A stretch of 23,456 nucleotides of DNA from Burkholderiaceae bacterium (GCA_947372155.1 CANBSM010000127.1:1-23456); one strand, 5' to 3'. Shown: positions 1 to 8,728, numbered from the stretch's first letter. Numbers and translations: made by a program. The notes: generated from the letters alone by a model not told the origin.

Positions 1-42
1 AAATCTGAGCTTCGCCCCCAGCTATAAACCTGAGAACGGCAT

Positions 43-1389
43 ATGAAAAAGCTCTATATCAAAACCTTTGGCTGTCAAATGAACGAGTACGACTCGGGAA
101 AAATGGCAGACCTCCTGCATGCCGATGAAGGCATGGTCATGACAGATCGGCCTGAAGATGCCGACGTAGTCCTTCTCAATACCTGCTCTATTCGGGAAAA
201 AGCGGAAGACAAAGTCTTTTCAGATTTAGGGCGCTTGCGTGAACTCAAAAAAACGAAGCCCGACTTACTGATTGGCGTTGGTGGTTGCGTAGCTAGCCAA
301 GAAGGTCAACAGATTGTCAGTCGCGCTCCTTATGTTGATGTGGTGTTTGGGCCTCAAACCCTCCATCGCCTATCCGATCTGATTGCGAAACGTCGTACAA
401 CTGGTGTTTCTCAAGTAGATATTTCTTTTCCAGAAATTGAAAAGTTTGACCACTTGCCTGCATCTCGCCAGACTCGTGGCTCAGCGTATGTCTCCATCAT
501 GGAAGGCTGTTCCAAATATTGCAGCTACTGTGTTGTGCCTTACACACGCGGCGAAGAAGTCTCCAGGCCTTTTGATGATGTACTCACTGAGGTAGCAGGA
601 CTTGCCAGCAAAGGTGTCAAAGAGATTGTGTTGCTGGGTCAAAATGTCAACGCCTATCTTGGAAAGATGGGCAATACCGAAGAAATTGCTGACTTTGCGC
701 TACTGATTGAATACATTGCTGAAATTCCTGGGGTTGAGCGAATCCGCTTTACCACCAGCCACCCAAAAGAATTTACACAACGCCTGATTGATGTCTACGC
801 GAAGGTACCTAAGCTTGTTAGCCACCTACATCTGCCTGTTCAGCATGGCTCAGATACCATGCTCTCAGCAATGAAGCGGGGATACACAGCACTAGAGTTC
901 AAGAGCATTATTCGCAAGATGCGCGCTGTTCGCCCTGACTTAACTTTATCGAGTGATTTCATTGTGGGCTTCCCAGGGGAAACTGAAGCTGACTTTGAGA
1001 AGTTACTCAAGATGGTGAAAGAGCTGAACTTTGATAACAGCTTTTGCTTTATCTTTAGTCCACGCCCAGGAACTCCTGCAGCGAACCTTCACGATGACAC
1101 GCCTTACGAAGTCAAACTTAAGCGCCTGCAGACTTTATTGGCGTTGGTTGAAGGACAAGCAAATGAAATCAGCCAAAAAATGCTGGGCAATACCGAAAGA
1201 GTATTGATCGAAGGCCTCGCGAAAGATGGCATTAATTTACAAGGTCGCGCTGCAAATAATCGCGTGATTCATTTCACCGCGCCCGATCAAAACATTGATA
1301 GCCTCATCGGTCAATTCGTAGACATTCGCATCACAGAAGTACTCAATTACACCCTTAGAGGTGAACTGGTAGAAGCGCATGCTCACTAA
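43..1389 (+). CDS. miaB: tRNA-2-methylthio-N6-dimethylallyladenosine synthase MiaB
   Basis: A radical-SAM methylthiotransferase that adds a methylthio group at C2 of i6A37 in tRNAs reading UNN codons, in the cytoplasm. The 448-residue protein has the full family layout. The N-terminal domain starts KTFGCQMN and carries three cluster-binding cysteines (C11, C48, C82). The radical-SAM motif CSKYCSYC supplies C156, C160 and C163. A C-terminal TRAM-like domain spans about 378-446. Length matches the family (E. coli 474). The ATG at 43 is chosen because stops lie just upstream in frame and the protein begins exactly where homologues do; only a weak GAG/GAAC purine stretch precedes it. The last 11 bases overlap ybeY, implying translational coupling. 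In many relatives a phoH gene lies between these two; it is absent here. Confidence 0.97.
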   Translation: MKKLYIKTFGCQMNEYDSGKMADLLHADEGMVMTDRPEDADVVLLNTCSIREKAEDKVFSDLGRLRELKKTKPDLLIGVGGCVASQEGQQIVSRAPYVDVVFGPQTLHRLSDLIAKRRTTGVSQVDISFPEIEKFDHLPASRQTRGSAYVSIMEGCSKYCSYCVVPYTRGEEVSRPFDDVLTEVAGLASKGVKEIVLLGQNVNAYLGKMGNTEEIADFALLIEYIAEIPGVERIRFTTSHPKEFTQRLIDVYAKVPKLVSHLHLPVQHGSDTMLSAMKRGYTALEFKSIIRKMRAVRPDLTLSSDFIVGFPGETEADFEKLLKMVKELNFDNSFCFIFSPRPGTPAANLHDDTPYEVKLKRLQTLLALVEGQANEISQKMLGNTERVLIEGLAKDGINLQGRAANNRVIHFTAPDQNIDSLIGQFVDIRITEVLNYTLRGELVEAHAH

Positions 1390-1852
1390 AAGCAAAACGG
1401 CCTCTCGGAAACTCACAATCGATCTGCAATATGCTAGCCCCTCAATTGAATCTGCCGTCAATAAAGTAGCCTCCTCTGCCTTAATCAAGAAATGGGTGAA
1501 GAGTGCCACTACCCTTGGCGGCATAATTACTCTGCGCTTTGTTAATGCTGCAGAAGGTAAAAAGCTGAACTTCGCTTTTCGTCAAAAAGATTACGCTACG
1601 AATGTTTTAACGTTTCCTTACGAGCTTTCAAAAGAAGCTTTAGTTGCCGATATTATTTTTTGCTTACCGGTACTTCAAAAGGAAGCCAAAGAACAAGGTA
1701 AGTCACCAAAGGCGCATCTAGCCCATTTAATTATTCATGGATGTCTTCACGCCCAAGGGCATGATCATGAAGTAGCACGTGATGCTAAAAAAATGGAGTC
1801 ACTGGAAATCGAAATTCTCCAAAAATTAGGTATTGCTAACCCCTATTCTTGA
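1379..1852 (+). CDS. ybeY: Endoribonuclease / rRNA maturation factor YbeY
   Basis: Zinc-dependent single-strand endoribonuclease-like factor needed for 16S rRNA 3' end maturation and 70S ribosome quality control. The 157-residue protein has the signature metal site [11 protein letters not shown], with ligands H120, H124 and H130 (family pattern HGxLHLxGYDH). The family motif TNVLTFP sits at 75-81 and the conserved ending is ...[18 protein letters not shown]. The ATG at 1379 lies inside the end of miaB, so ribosomes can re-initiate directly. A purine-rich GGTAGAAG precedes it. The first 20 residues are poorly conserved in the family, so the exact start is a little uncertain. Its usual neighbours corC and lnt follow. 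Confidence 0.95.
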   Translation: MLTKSKTASRKLTIDLQYASPSIESAVNKVASSALIKKWVKSATTLGGIITLRFVNAAEGKKLNFAFRQKDYATNVLTFPYELSKEALVADIIFCLPVLQKEAKEQGKSPKAHLAHLIIHGCLHAQGHDHEVARDAKKMESLEIEILQKLGIANPYS

Positions 1853-1876
1853 TTTGTCTTATTTCTACGCTATTCT
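1849..1876 (+). promoter_or_regulatory. Candidate promoter for corC
   Basis: TTGATT at 1849-1854 and TATTCT at 1871-1876 are separated by 16 bases, each a partial match to sigma70 hexamers. A start site 7 bases after the -10 would fall on the corC ATG at 1883, making the mRNA leaderless. No Shine-Dalgarno sequence lies in the 20 bases before that ATG, which fits. This is pattern matching only, and read-through from miaB-ybeY is an equally good source of corC transcript. Confidence 0.25.
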
Positions 1877-1882
1877 TGCTAT

Positions 1883-2722
1883 ATGCCTGACCCCAACAAA
1901 TCCCTTTTAGACCGCTTGGCTGATTTTTTAAGCCCAGAACCAGCGGAACCCAGTGAACGTCGTCAGGAACTGATCGAAACCCTACGTGAAGCTCAATCCG
2001 AGGGATTAATAGATGCGGATGCACTCTCCATGATTGAGGGCGTTTTTCAGGTGGGACAATTATCCGCACGCGACATCCTAGTGCCGCGCGCCCAAATCGA
2101 TTGGATCGATATTGGTCAGGCGCTTCCCGAAATTATTAAGAGCGTGATTGAAGCAGCACATTCACGCTTTCCAGTATTTGAAGGTAGTAGAGATAACGTC
2201 ATAGGTATTTTGTTAGCCAAAGATTTATTACGTCACGCGACCGAGAAAGACTTTCAGGTACGAGATTGGTTGCGTCCAGCAGTCTTTATTCCAGAATCGA
2301 AGCGTCTAAGCGTCTTATTACGGGACTTTAAAGACAACCGTAATCATTTAGCGATTGTGGTGGATGAGTACAGTGGTGTAGCTGGGATTATTACTATTGA
2401 AGATGTGTTGGAACAAATCGTAGGCGACATTGAAGATGAGCATGATGTTGACGAAGAGGCCGACAATCTCATTGCCTTAGATAATGGTGATATTCGTGTC
2501 AAAGGTATTACTGAGCTTGAGCAATTTAATGAAAAGCTTGGGACGCATTTTGAAGTGGAAGATATCGAGACGGTAGCTGGCCTAGTTATTCAGCACTTGG
2601 GCCGCGTACCCAAGATGGGCGAGCTGATTGAAATCGATGGCATTGAATTTGAAGTTCAGCGCGCTGATCCAAGACAAATTCATATACTGCTTGCGCGACA
2701 ACCCGTTAAAAAATCTGACTGA
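1883..2722 (+). CDS. corC: CorC/HlyC family CBS-domain transporter-associated protein
   Basis: A cytoplasmic CBS-pair protein of the CorC/HlyC/YbeX family, linked to magnesium/cobalt efflux and, in the miaB-ybeY-lnt neighbourhood, to ribosome and membrane upkeep (the E. coli counterpart is ybeX). The 279 residues comprise an acidic N-terminal helix region (about 25-60, ending DADALSMIEGV), CBS1 from DILVPR (64-69) to about 122, CBS2 about 128-185 with VVDEYSGVAGIITIEDVLE, an acidic linker EDEHDVDEEAD, and a C-terminal CorC_HlyC domain about 198-275. There are no membrane segments, so it belongs to the soluble class and not the DUF21-bearing class. The ATG at 1883 is 30 bases past ybeY, has no visible Shine-Dalgarno, but gives the family's usual N-terminus. 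The substrate cannot be read from sequence. Confidence 0.93.
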   Translation: MPDPNKSLLDRLADFLSPEPAEPSERRQELIETLREAQSEGLIDADALSMIEGVFQVGQLSARDILVPRAQIDWIDIGQALPEIIKSVIEAAHSRFPVFEGSRDNVIGILLAKDLLRHATEKDFQVRDWLRPAVFIPESKRLSVLLRDFKDNRNHLAIVVDEYSGVAGIITIEDVLEQIVGDIEDEHDVDEEADNLIALDNGDIRVKGITELEQFNEKLGTHFEVEDIETVAGLVIQHLGRVPKMGELIEIDGIEFEVQRADPRQIHILLARQPVKKSD

Positions 2723-2760
2723 GATTGACATTGTTCAATCCGCGCCCTTATCAAGCCCGC

Positions 2761-4263
2761 ATGAGTATTAGAATCTTTTCAGTCTTTAGTTTGCTTGTGT
2801 TGGGCGCAGCTCTCGCTGCTGTTGCCGAACTACCCTATGGCGGCTGGATTCAAATCCCCTTGTTAAGCATTCTCTGGTGGCGACTAAACCCTCAAGCTAC
2901 TAACTCGCTAAAGCAACAATTCGCCTTAGGCCTCTCATTTGGTATTGGCTATTTTGTTGTCGGACTCTGGTGGCTATACATCAGCCTACATGATGTTGGC
3001 GGCATGAATGCATCGCTTGCTTGTATGGGAGTGTTTCTCCTATCCGCTTATGTAGCCCTCTATTTTTCTTTGGCAACATTAGTCATTCCGCTATTTAAAA
3101 AGAATCGTTTATTTGGCCTAATCTTGGCCTCAAGCTGGGTACTCGCAGAATTTTTGCGCGGCTATATCTTTACTGGATTTCCTTGGATGGGTTTTGCCGA
3201 AACCCAGTTCAATGGCCCATTTGCGCCAGTTGCCCCCTTCTTTGGCGGTCTAGCCTGTACCTTCTTGGCAGTTTGGGCTTCTTGGGAAATATATCAACTG
3301 CGTAAGCATGCAGCTTCTAGCGCATTACTGATCGCAGTAGCACTTGGCATCTCGCAATGCGCTGGTTTCTTCACATTCACAAAGCCTACTGGAGAACCTA
3401 TCGGCGTTCGATTGATTCAAGGTAATTTTGAACAAAGTTTGAAATTTAACCCCCAAGCCATTGGTCGACAAATAGATTTTTATGCTGGTGAAATTACCAA
3501 GGAAGCAACTGATCTCATCATCATTCCAGAGACTGCGTTTCCGTGGCCACTGCCTAATTTGCCAATTGGCTTATTGGATTACTTACAAAACTTTTCGAAT
3601 AAGAACGGTAGCAATATTCTGCTTGGCTTAATTGGTGAGGTGCCTGGAGAGGCTGGTATGCAGTACTCAAATCGAGCGACCGGGCTTTCACCAAATGCTA
3701 GCCCCTATCAATACGATAAAGCCCATCTCGTTCCCTTCGGAGAATTTATCCCTCCTGGCTTTCAGTGGTTCGTCAAAGCCTTTCATGTCCCAATGAGTGA
3801 CTTTGCTAGAGGCAAGCTAGATCAATCGCCATTTTTGATTGTGCGCAAAAATCAAGAAGATATTTATGCGGCTATTACGATTTGCTATGAAGATGTCTTT
3901 GGTGGTGAGCTAGCCTCTCGTATTCATCACAGCGATAAGCCGGTAAACCTACTAATCAATATGACGAATCTTGCTTGGTTTGGAGAATCTCAAGCATCTA
4001 CTCAACAGCTAAGACTCTCGCAACTACGCTCACTAGAAACCGGTCTTCCTGCCTTACGTGCAACTAATACAGGAATTACGGCGGTTCTCGGCCCTGATGG
4101 TAAGGTACTCAAAGCGCTCCCTGAATTCACCCAAGCCACTCTCAGCACCCAAGTACAGGCCTATTCTGGCAAAACACCTTATGTCATTTGGGGAAATTTA
4201 CCGATTTTGGGTATTTCTTGCTTACTGTTGCTCTGGGGCTTGATTCGTCACAGACGTTTTTAA
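2761..4263 (+). CDS. lnt: Apolipoprotein N-acyltransferase Lnt
   Basis: Inner-membrane enzyme that adds the third acyl chain to the N-terminal cysteine of lipoproteins before Lol sorting. From the ATG at 2761 the protein is 500 residues: an N-terminal block of several membrane segments (roughly 5-205), a periplasmic nitrilase-like domain (about 215-470) and a final membrane helix near the C-terminus. The catalytic triad is visible as E257 in IIPETAFPWP, K320 in YDKAHLVPFGE and C375 in TICYEDVFG. Start choice is uncertain: TTG codons at 2725 and 2731, in frame and 2-8 bases after corC, would give 512 or 510 residues and tighter coupling. I prefer the ATG because it places a short MSIR segment directly before the first hydrophobic helix. 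No start has a good Shine-Dalgarno. Confidence 0.95.
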   Translation: MSIRIFSVFSLLVLGAALAAVAELPYGGWIQIPLLSILWWRLNPQATNSLKQQFALGLSFGIGYFVVGLWWLYISLHDVGGMNASLACMGVFLLSAYVALYFSLATLVIPLFKKNRLFGLILASSWVLAEFLRGYIFTGFPWMGFAETQFNGPFAPVAPFFGGLACTFLAVWASWEIYQLRKHAASSALLIAVALGISQCAGFFTFTKPTGEPIGVRLIQGNFEQSLKFNPQAIGRQIDFYAGEITKEATDLIIIPETAFPWPLPNLPIGLLDYLQNFSNKNGSNILLGLIGEVPGEAGMQYSNRATGLSPNASPYQYDKAHLVPFGEFIPPGFQWFVKAFHVPMSDFARGKLDQSPFLIVRKNQEDIYAAITICYEDVFGGELASRIHHSDKPVNLLINMTNLAWFGESQASTQQLRLSQLRSLETGLPALRATNTGITAVLGPDGKVLKALPEFTQATLSTQVQAYSGKTPYVIWGNLPILGISCLLLLWGLIRHRRF

Positions 4264-4272
4264 GCGTTTTTA

Positions 4273-4300
4273 ACTCCGGAGTCCTGTAGCCATGTAAAAT
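4273..4300 (+). promoter_or_regulatory. Candidate glyQ promoter with a palindrome at the -35 region
   Basis: TAAAAT at 4295-4300 matches five of six bases of the -10 consensus. A start site near 4307 would leave a 16-base leader carrying CCAGG (4312-4316), a modest Shine-Dalgarno for the glyQ ATG at 4323. The -35 region is poor and is occupied by a perfect 10-base palindrome, ACTCCGGAGT (4273-4282), which could be an operator. The 59-base lnt-glyQ gap holds nothing else I can identify, and there is no T-box or riboswitch-like structure. Confidence 0.3.
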
Positions 4301-4322
4301 CAACGGCTTAGCCAGGTTAATC

Positions 4323-5213
4323 ATGCTTACTTTTCAGCAAATCATTCTCAAACTTCAAGATTATTGGGACCAACAAGGTTGTGCCCTATTGCAACCTATC
4401 GACCTCGAGGTTGGTGCCGGTACATCTCACACCGCAACATTCCTACGTGCCATTGGTCCTGAGCCATGGAAGGCAGCTTATGTGCAGCCTTCCCGCCGAC
4501 CTAAAGACGGTCGTTATGGTGAAAATCCCAATCGCTTACAGCACTACTATCAATATCAAGTAGTCCTCAAACCAGCTCCAGAAAATATTCTCGATCTTTA
4601 TTTAGGATCTCTGGCCGCCTTAGGCTTAGACCTCAAACAAAATGACGTTCGCTTTGTAGAAGATGACTGGGAAAATCCAACGCTTGGTGCTTGGGGTCTT
4701 GGCTGGGAAGTTTGGCTAAACGGCATGGAAGTCACTCAATTTACTTACTTTCAACAAGTAGGTGGCTTAGATTGCAAACCAGTGCTCGGTGAAATTACAT
4801 ACGGCATCGAACGTTTGGCAATGTATATCCAAAACTGCTCGAACGTGTATGACTTGGTTTGGGCCGATGGCATTTCCTATGGTGATGTGTATCACCAAAA
4901 TGAAGTTGAGCAATCTTGTTACAACTTTGAACACTCTAATGCTGACTTACTCTTTGCTAACTTTACAAACTACGAGAGTGAAGCCAAGCGTTTAATGGAA
5001 GTTCCATTGGCGCTACCCGCTTACGAAATGGTTCTCAAAGCTGCGCATACATTTAATTTGCTAGATGCTCGCGGTGCTATATCGGTCACTGAACGCGCAG
5101 CCTATATTGGTCGCATTCGCAATCTTTCTCGCGCAGTCGCTCAAGCCTACTTTGAGTCTAGAGAAAAACTAGGCTTCCCAATGTGTCAACGTCAAGCTAA
5201 AGCCCAAGCTTAA
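4323..5213 (+). CDS. glyQ: Glycyl-tRNA synthetase alpha subunit
   Basis: Catalytic subunit of the bacterial heterotetrameric glycyl-tRNA synthetase; it activates glycine with ATP and charges tRNA-Gly together with GlyS. The 296-residue protein (E. coli 303) starts with the family N-terminus [20 protein letters not shown]. It contains the class II region [13 protein letters not shown], the block [24 protein letters not shown], and [21 protein letters not shown]. The C-terminal part has [21 protein letters not shown]. The ATG at 4323 has AGG seven bases upstream and gives the expected start. It is followed after 27 bases by glyS, the usual arrangement. Nothing is unusual about the protein. Confidence 0.98.
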   Translation: MLTFQQIILKLQDYWDQQGCALLQPIDLEVGAGTSHTATFLRAIGPEPWKAAYVQPSRRPKDGRYGENPNRLQHYYQYQVVLKPAPENILDLYLGSLAALGLDLKQNDVRFVEDDWENPTLGAWGLGWEVWLNGMEVTQFTYFQQVGGLDCKPVLGEITYGIERLAMYIQNCSNVYDLVWADGISYGDVYHQNEVEQSCYNFEHSNADLLFANFTNYESEAKRLMEVPLALPAYEMVLKAAHTFNLLDARGAISVTERAAYIGRIRNLSRAVAQAYFESREKLGFPMCQRQAKAQA

Positions 5214-5240
5214 GCGCATCGAGATTACTGCACTCCATCT

Positions 5241-7379
5241 ATGAGCACATCTAATTCAAAAGCCCAATCAGCGACTCTATTGATTGAGGTATTTACTGAA
5301 GAACTGCCGCCAAAGTCATTACGTCGCTTAGGCGATGCATTTAGCGAAGGTATCTTTGCAGCACTCAAATTGGCTGGTTTAGCATCTGATTCATCCAAAG
5401 CAACCGGCTTCGCCACACCGCGCCGATTGGCCGTTCAAGTGACCCATGTTCTAGATCAAGCACCTGACTTTCCGGTGCGTGAAAAATTACTACCTACCAG
5501 CATTGCATTTGATGCTCAAGGCAAAGCGACCCCGCCTTTACTGAAAAAATTGGCTGCGCTTGGCTATGCAGATGTTGATCTTGCCACCTTAGAAAAAGCG
5601 GGCGAAGGTAAAAATGAAGCGCTCTATCTTAATGTCATCGCTAAAGGTGCTGCGCTTGAGCAAACTGCACAAACCGCACTTGAGCAAACGCTAAGTAAGT
5701 TGCCGATTGCAAAAATGATGCACTACCAAGTGCTGCAGAAGGATGGTCAATTGGCCGACGTGCAATTTGCCCGCCCTGCTCACCGCATCATTGCACTTCA
5801 TGGTGGCAACACATTAAACATTAGCGCCCTAGGCGTTGATGCTGCCAACCAAACTGAGGGACATCGTTTCCTAGCTCCTGGTCTGGTTACCATTACGAAT
5901 GCTGACCAATACGAAGTGGATTTGCAATCAAAGGCAAAGATTATTCCTAGCTTTAATCAGCGTCGCGCGCAAATTGAATCTGCTCTTTTAAAAGCTGCTG
6001 GCGATGATTTAGTGTTGATGCCTGACAGTCTTCTAGATGAAGTAACAGCCCTCGTAGAATGGCCAGCGATCTATGAATGTCATTTTGATCAAGAGTTCTT
6101 AGAAGTGCCACAAGAATGTTTGATTTTGACAATGCAAACAAACCAAAAGTACTTTGCATTGACAGATAAGCAAGGCAAATTACGTAATCGTTTCTTGATT
6201 GCTTCCAATATTGAGACTAACAAACCAGATGCCATCATCTCGGGCAATGAGCGCGTTGTGCGCCCGCGCCTTTCTGATGCGCGCTTTTTCTTCCAGCAAG
6301 ATCAAAAGCGGCCATTAGCTTCTCGTGTGGCCGATCTTGGTAAGGTGGTGTATCACAATCAGTTAGGCAATCAATTAGATCGCACTAAGCGTGTTCAAGG
6401 CATTGCAGTAGGCATTGCCAAGAAACTAGGTGCCGATGAAAAGCTGGCTTCACGCGCTGCAGAAATTGCTAAAACTGACCTATTAACCGATATGGTGGGT
6501 GAGTTTCCAGAATTACAAGGAATCATGGGTCGTTATTACGCCAATCATGATGGCGAGAATGCCGATGTTGCTAGCGCATGTAGTGAACACTATATGCCTC
6601 GCTTTGCTGGAGATGAGCTGCCGAAAACCCAAACCGGCACGATCTTAGCGATTGCTGACAAACTCGAAACCTTGGTTGGCATTTGGGGTGTTGGACTTGC
6701 CCCTACTGGCGATAAAGACCCCTATGCATTACGTCGTCATGCCTTAGGTATCTGCCGTCTGCTCTTGGAAAAAAATCTTTCGCTCAATTTGCCCGAATTA
6801 ATTGAGTTGGCTCGTGCACAGTTCCCACAAGCCGATGTACAGGAAAAAGCCAAAGCAGCAGATATTTATGCTTTCATTATTGATCGCTTGCGTGCTTATT
6901 TGCGCGACCAAGCGGTTGCTGGCAAAGCCTTTACTAGCGCAGAGATCGATGCCGTTCTCAGCCAAGACCCAGCACAAATTAATGATTTGATCGAACGTCT
7001 AACTGCATTGCGTGAATTTAATGCACTAGCAGAAGCTGCTCAACTAGCTGCCGCTAATAAGCGTATTAGCAATATCTTAAAGAAAACAACTACTGCTATT
7101 CCTGCGTCTTGCTCAGCAAAATTACTACAAATTCCAGCAGAAGCGGCATTGCATCAGGCATTAGAAACAGTCACCCCTGCGCTCAATGTAGCCTACGAAA
7201 AACGTCAATTTGTTGAGCTCTTAAGAGCGCTTGTCGCCTTGAGCGGCCCGATTGATCAATTCTTTGCGGATGTAATGGTTATGGATCCCAATCCCGAGCT
7301 ACGCGATAATCGCCTTGCACTACTGCAACAACTTCACCAGAAAATGAATCTCGTTGCCGATCTCGGCAAATTAGCATGA
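5241..7379 (+). CDS. glyS: Glycyl-tRNA synthetase beta subunit
   Basis: The tRNA-recognition subunit partnering GlyQ in the alpha2-beta2 glycyl-tRNA synthetase. The 712-residue protein is slightly longer than the E. coli one (689). It opens with LLIEVFTEELPPKSL (about 12-26), the family N-terminal signature, followed by ATPRRLAVQV. Mid-protein it has MQTNQKYFAL and NERVVRPRLSDARFFFQQD, and GEFPELQGIMGRYYA near residue 420, which belongs to the HD-like region. The last ~130 residues form a DALR-type anticodon-binding domain (LNVAYEKRQF, FFADVMVMDPN, RLALLQQL). A short Ala/Gln-rich stretch near residues 137-155 holds a near-repeat of ALEQTxxTALEQT and probably explains part of the extra length. 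The stop overlaps the gmhB start as ATGA. Confidence 0.97.
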   Translation: MSTSNSKAQSATLLIEVFTEELPPKSLRRLGDAFSEGIFAALKLAGLASDSSKATGFATPRRLAVQVTHVLDQAPDFPVREKLLPTSIAFDAQGKATPPLLKKLAALGYADVDLATLEKAGEGKNEALYLNVIAKGAALEQTAQTALEQTLSKLPIAKMMHYQVLQKDGQLADVQFARPAHRIIALHGGNTLNISALGVDAANQTEGHRFLAPGLVTITNADQYEVDLQSKAKIIPSFNQRRAQIESALLKAAGDDLVLMPDSLLDEVTALVEWPAIYECHFDQEFLEVPQECLILTMQTNQKYFALTDKQGKLRNRFLIASNIETNKPDAIISGNERVVRPRLSDARFFFQQDQKRPLASRVADLGKVVYHNQLGNQLDRTKRVQGIAVGIAKKLGADEKLASRAAEIAKTDLLTDMVGEFPELQGIMGRYYANHDGENADVASACSEHYMPRFAGDELPKTQTGTILAIADKLETLVGIWGVGLAPTGDKDPYALRRHALGICRLLLEKNLSLNLPELIELARAQFPQADVQEKAKAADIYAFIIDRLRAYLRDQAVAGKAFTSAEIDAVLSQDPAQINDLIERLTALREFNALAEAAQLAAANKRISNILKKTTTAIPASCSAKLLQIPAEAALHQALETVTPALNVAYEKRQFVELLRALVALSGPIDQFFADVMVMDPNPELRDNRLALLQQLHQKMNLVADLGKLA

Positions 7380-7948
7380 GCACTAGCTCTTCTAAATTAA
7401 TCATTCTTGATCGCGATGGCGTGATCAATGAAGATAGCGATGATTATGTAAAGTCGGTTGAAGAATGGATCCCTCTTCCAGGAAGTCTAGAAGCAATCGC
7501 CTTACTAAATCAAGCAGGCTACCAAATTGCGATCGCCACCAATCAATCTGGTCTATCAAGAGGCTATTTCACTATCAGTGATTTGCATGCCATGCACAGC
7601 AAAATGGACGCCTTACTAAAACCATTGGGCGGCCGCATCGACAGTATCTTTTTTTGCCCCCATCAAGACGCACACCAATGCGATTGCCGCAAACCTGCTC
7701 CTGGCATGATGAAAGAAATTGCACTGCGCTACAAGAGAGTAGATAGCACCATGCCGCTAACGGGGGTTCCTATCGTCGGCGATTCCTTGCGCGACCTCCA
7801 AGCTGGAGTTACTTTGGGAGCGTCTCCCCATTTGGTACTTACCGGCAAGGGCGAAAAAACTCTCGCAAAAGGTACGCTGCCAGAGGGTACGCAAATTCAT
7901 GCCGATCTTTTGGCATTTGCAAATGCACTTTTAGAAAATAAGGTTTAG
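7376..7948 (+). CDS. gmhB: D-glycero-beta-D-manno-heptose 1,7-bisphosphate 7-phosphatase
   Basis: HAD-superfamily phosphatase in the ADP-heptose branch of lipopolysaccharide inner-core synthesis; it removes the 7-phosphate from heptose 1,7-bisphosphate. The 190-residue protein has the HAD nucleophile motif LDRDGVIN (D12, D14), motif II TNQSG (55-59), a zinc knuckle CPH...CDC (C94, H96, C102, C104) characteristic of GmhB, K106 in RKPAPG, and motif IV VGDSLRDLQAG (D136, D140). Zinc spacing is shorter between the two halves than in E. coli (C92/H94...C107/C109). The ATG overlaps the glyS stop (ATGA), so translation is coupled to glyS. plsC follows after 7 bases. GmhB next to glyS and plsC is a common arrangement in Burkholderiales. 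Confidence 0.94.
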   Translation: MSTSSSKLIILDRDGVINEDSDDYVKSVEEWIPLPGSLEAIALLNQAGYQIAIATNQSGLSRGYFTISDLHAMHSKMDALLKPLGGRIDSIFFCPHQDAHQCDCRKPAPGMMKEIALRYKRVDSTMPLTGVPIVGDSLRDLQAGVTLGASPHLVLTGKGEKTLAKGTLPEGTQIHADLLAFANALLENKV

Positions 7949-7955
7949 ACCAATC

Positions 7956-8690
7956 ATGAAATTGATTCGCTCCATCCTCTTTGCCCTATTTTTATTGGTG
8001 TTCACGCCAATCTGGTCAGTACTGTGTATGCTCGCTTTTCCATTTTTAAGCCCAGAAAACCGCTACACCTTTATTGGACTTTGGAACAAAGTAGTGATTG
8101 CACTACTCAAACCACTATGCGGCATTCAATATGAAATTCGTGGCATGGAAAATATGAAGGCCGTACTTAACGAGCGCGTCATCATTCTTAGCAAGCATCA
8201 GTCTGCCTATGAAACCATTGCGTATATCGCATTGCTGCCAAAACAACTTTGCTTCGTCTTTAAGCGTGAATTACTCTGGATTCCATTTTTTGGCTGGGCT
8301 CTAGCATTGCTAAAGATGATCCACATTAATCGCTCTAATAAGCAGACTGCAGCCCACTCTGTGGCAACTCAGGGCCGCAAACGCTTGAGCGAAGGTAAGT
8401 GGATCATGCTTTTTCCGGAAGGCACTCGAACCCCTATTGGCTCAACTAAACCTTACCGCAAAGGGGGTGCACGCCTTGCTAACGCTACGGATGCATTAGT
8501 GATTCCGATTGCACACAATGCTGGCCGCTGCTGGCCAAAGAATAGCTTTATCAAGCAACCAGGCACCGTTATTTTTTCAATTGGCCCTGCCATTAGCTCC
8601 GCCAATAAATCAGCAGAGCAACTCCAGCAAGAGGTTGAAGGTTGGATTGAGGCTGAAATGCGCGTAATTGATCCTAGCGCTTATCAATAA
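7956..8690 (+). CDS. plsC: 1-acyl-sn-glycerol-3-phosphate acyltransferase
   Basis: Membrane-bound acyltransferase that converts lysophosphatidic acid to phosphatidic acid, the second acylation of phospholipid synthesis. The 244-residue protein begins with a hydrophobic anchor (about 5-31), then motif I KHQSAYE with H81 and E86. Motif II-like FVFKRELLWIPFFGWAL follows, motif III FPEGTR is at 153-158, and the motif IV-like region VIPIAHNAG is near 182-190. The fourth-spacer acid of motif I is Glu, where the textbook HX4D has Asp; this looks like a subgroup trait and not damage, since everything else is intact. It is the last gene of the rightward run and converges on rsmA. An AAGG lies 14-17 bases upstream of the ATG, a long spacing. 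Confidence 0.93.
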   Translation: MKLIRSILFALFLLVFTPIWSVLCMLAFPFLSPENRYTFIGLWNKVVIALLKPLCGIQYEIRGMENMKAVLNERVIILSKHQSAYETIAYIALLPKQLCFVFKRELLWIPFFGWALALLKMIHINRSNKQTAAHSVATQGRKRLSEGKWIMLFPEGTRTPIGSTKPYRKGGARLANATDALVIPIAHNAGRCWPKNSFIKQPGTVIFSIGPAISSANKSAEQLQQEVEGWIEAEMRVIDPSAYQ

Positions 8691-8693
8691 GGT

Positions 8694-8723
8694 GGCTGGA
8701 AAATAATCAGCCAGCAACCAGCC
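8694..8723. terminator. Weak inverted repeat between convergent plsC and rsmA
   Basis: The 38-base gap between the two convergent stops contains GGCTGG at 8694-8699 and its complement CCAGCC at 8718-8723, with a shorter competing pair GCTGG/CCAGC (8695-8699 with 8711-8715). Reading rightward it is followed by TTTACTT; reading leftward there is no T run. It could act as a weak terminator for plsC, but the stem is short and the tail poor, so the call is tentative. Confidence 0.25.
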
Positions 8724-8728
8724 TTTAC

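Noticed and set aside
1..46. Possible 3' end of an upstream gene, either stopping at 25-27 in one frame or at 44-46 in another, the latter overlapping the miaB start as ATGA.
   Set aside because: Fewer than 15 codons are visible in either frame and nothing in them is recognisable, so neither frame can be chosen.
1192..1545. Leftward open frame of about 95 codons across the miaB-ybeY junction, and similar antisense frames elsewhere (for example within purH and glyS).
   Set aside because: They lie wholly opposite well-identified conserved genes, have no recognisable protein features and no ribosome-binding sites.
2725..2760. TTG start codons for lnt at 2725 and 2731, tightly coupled to corC.
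   Set aside because: Possible, but an ATG at 2761 gives a normal membrane-protein start; I kept the ATG and recorded the uncertainty.
5652..5690. Short near-direct repeat in glyS encoding two ALEQT-like units.
   Set aside because: Only two imperfect copies inside an alanine/glutamine-rich helix; ordinary low-complexity coding sequence.
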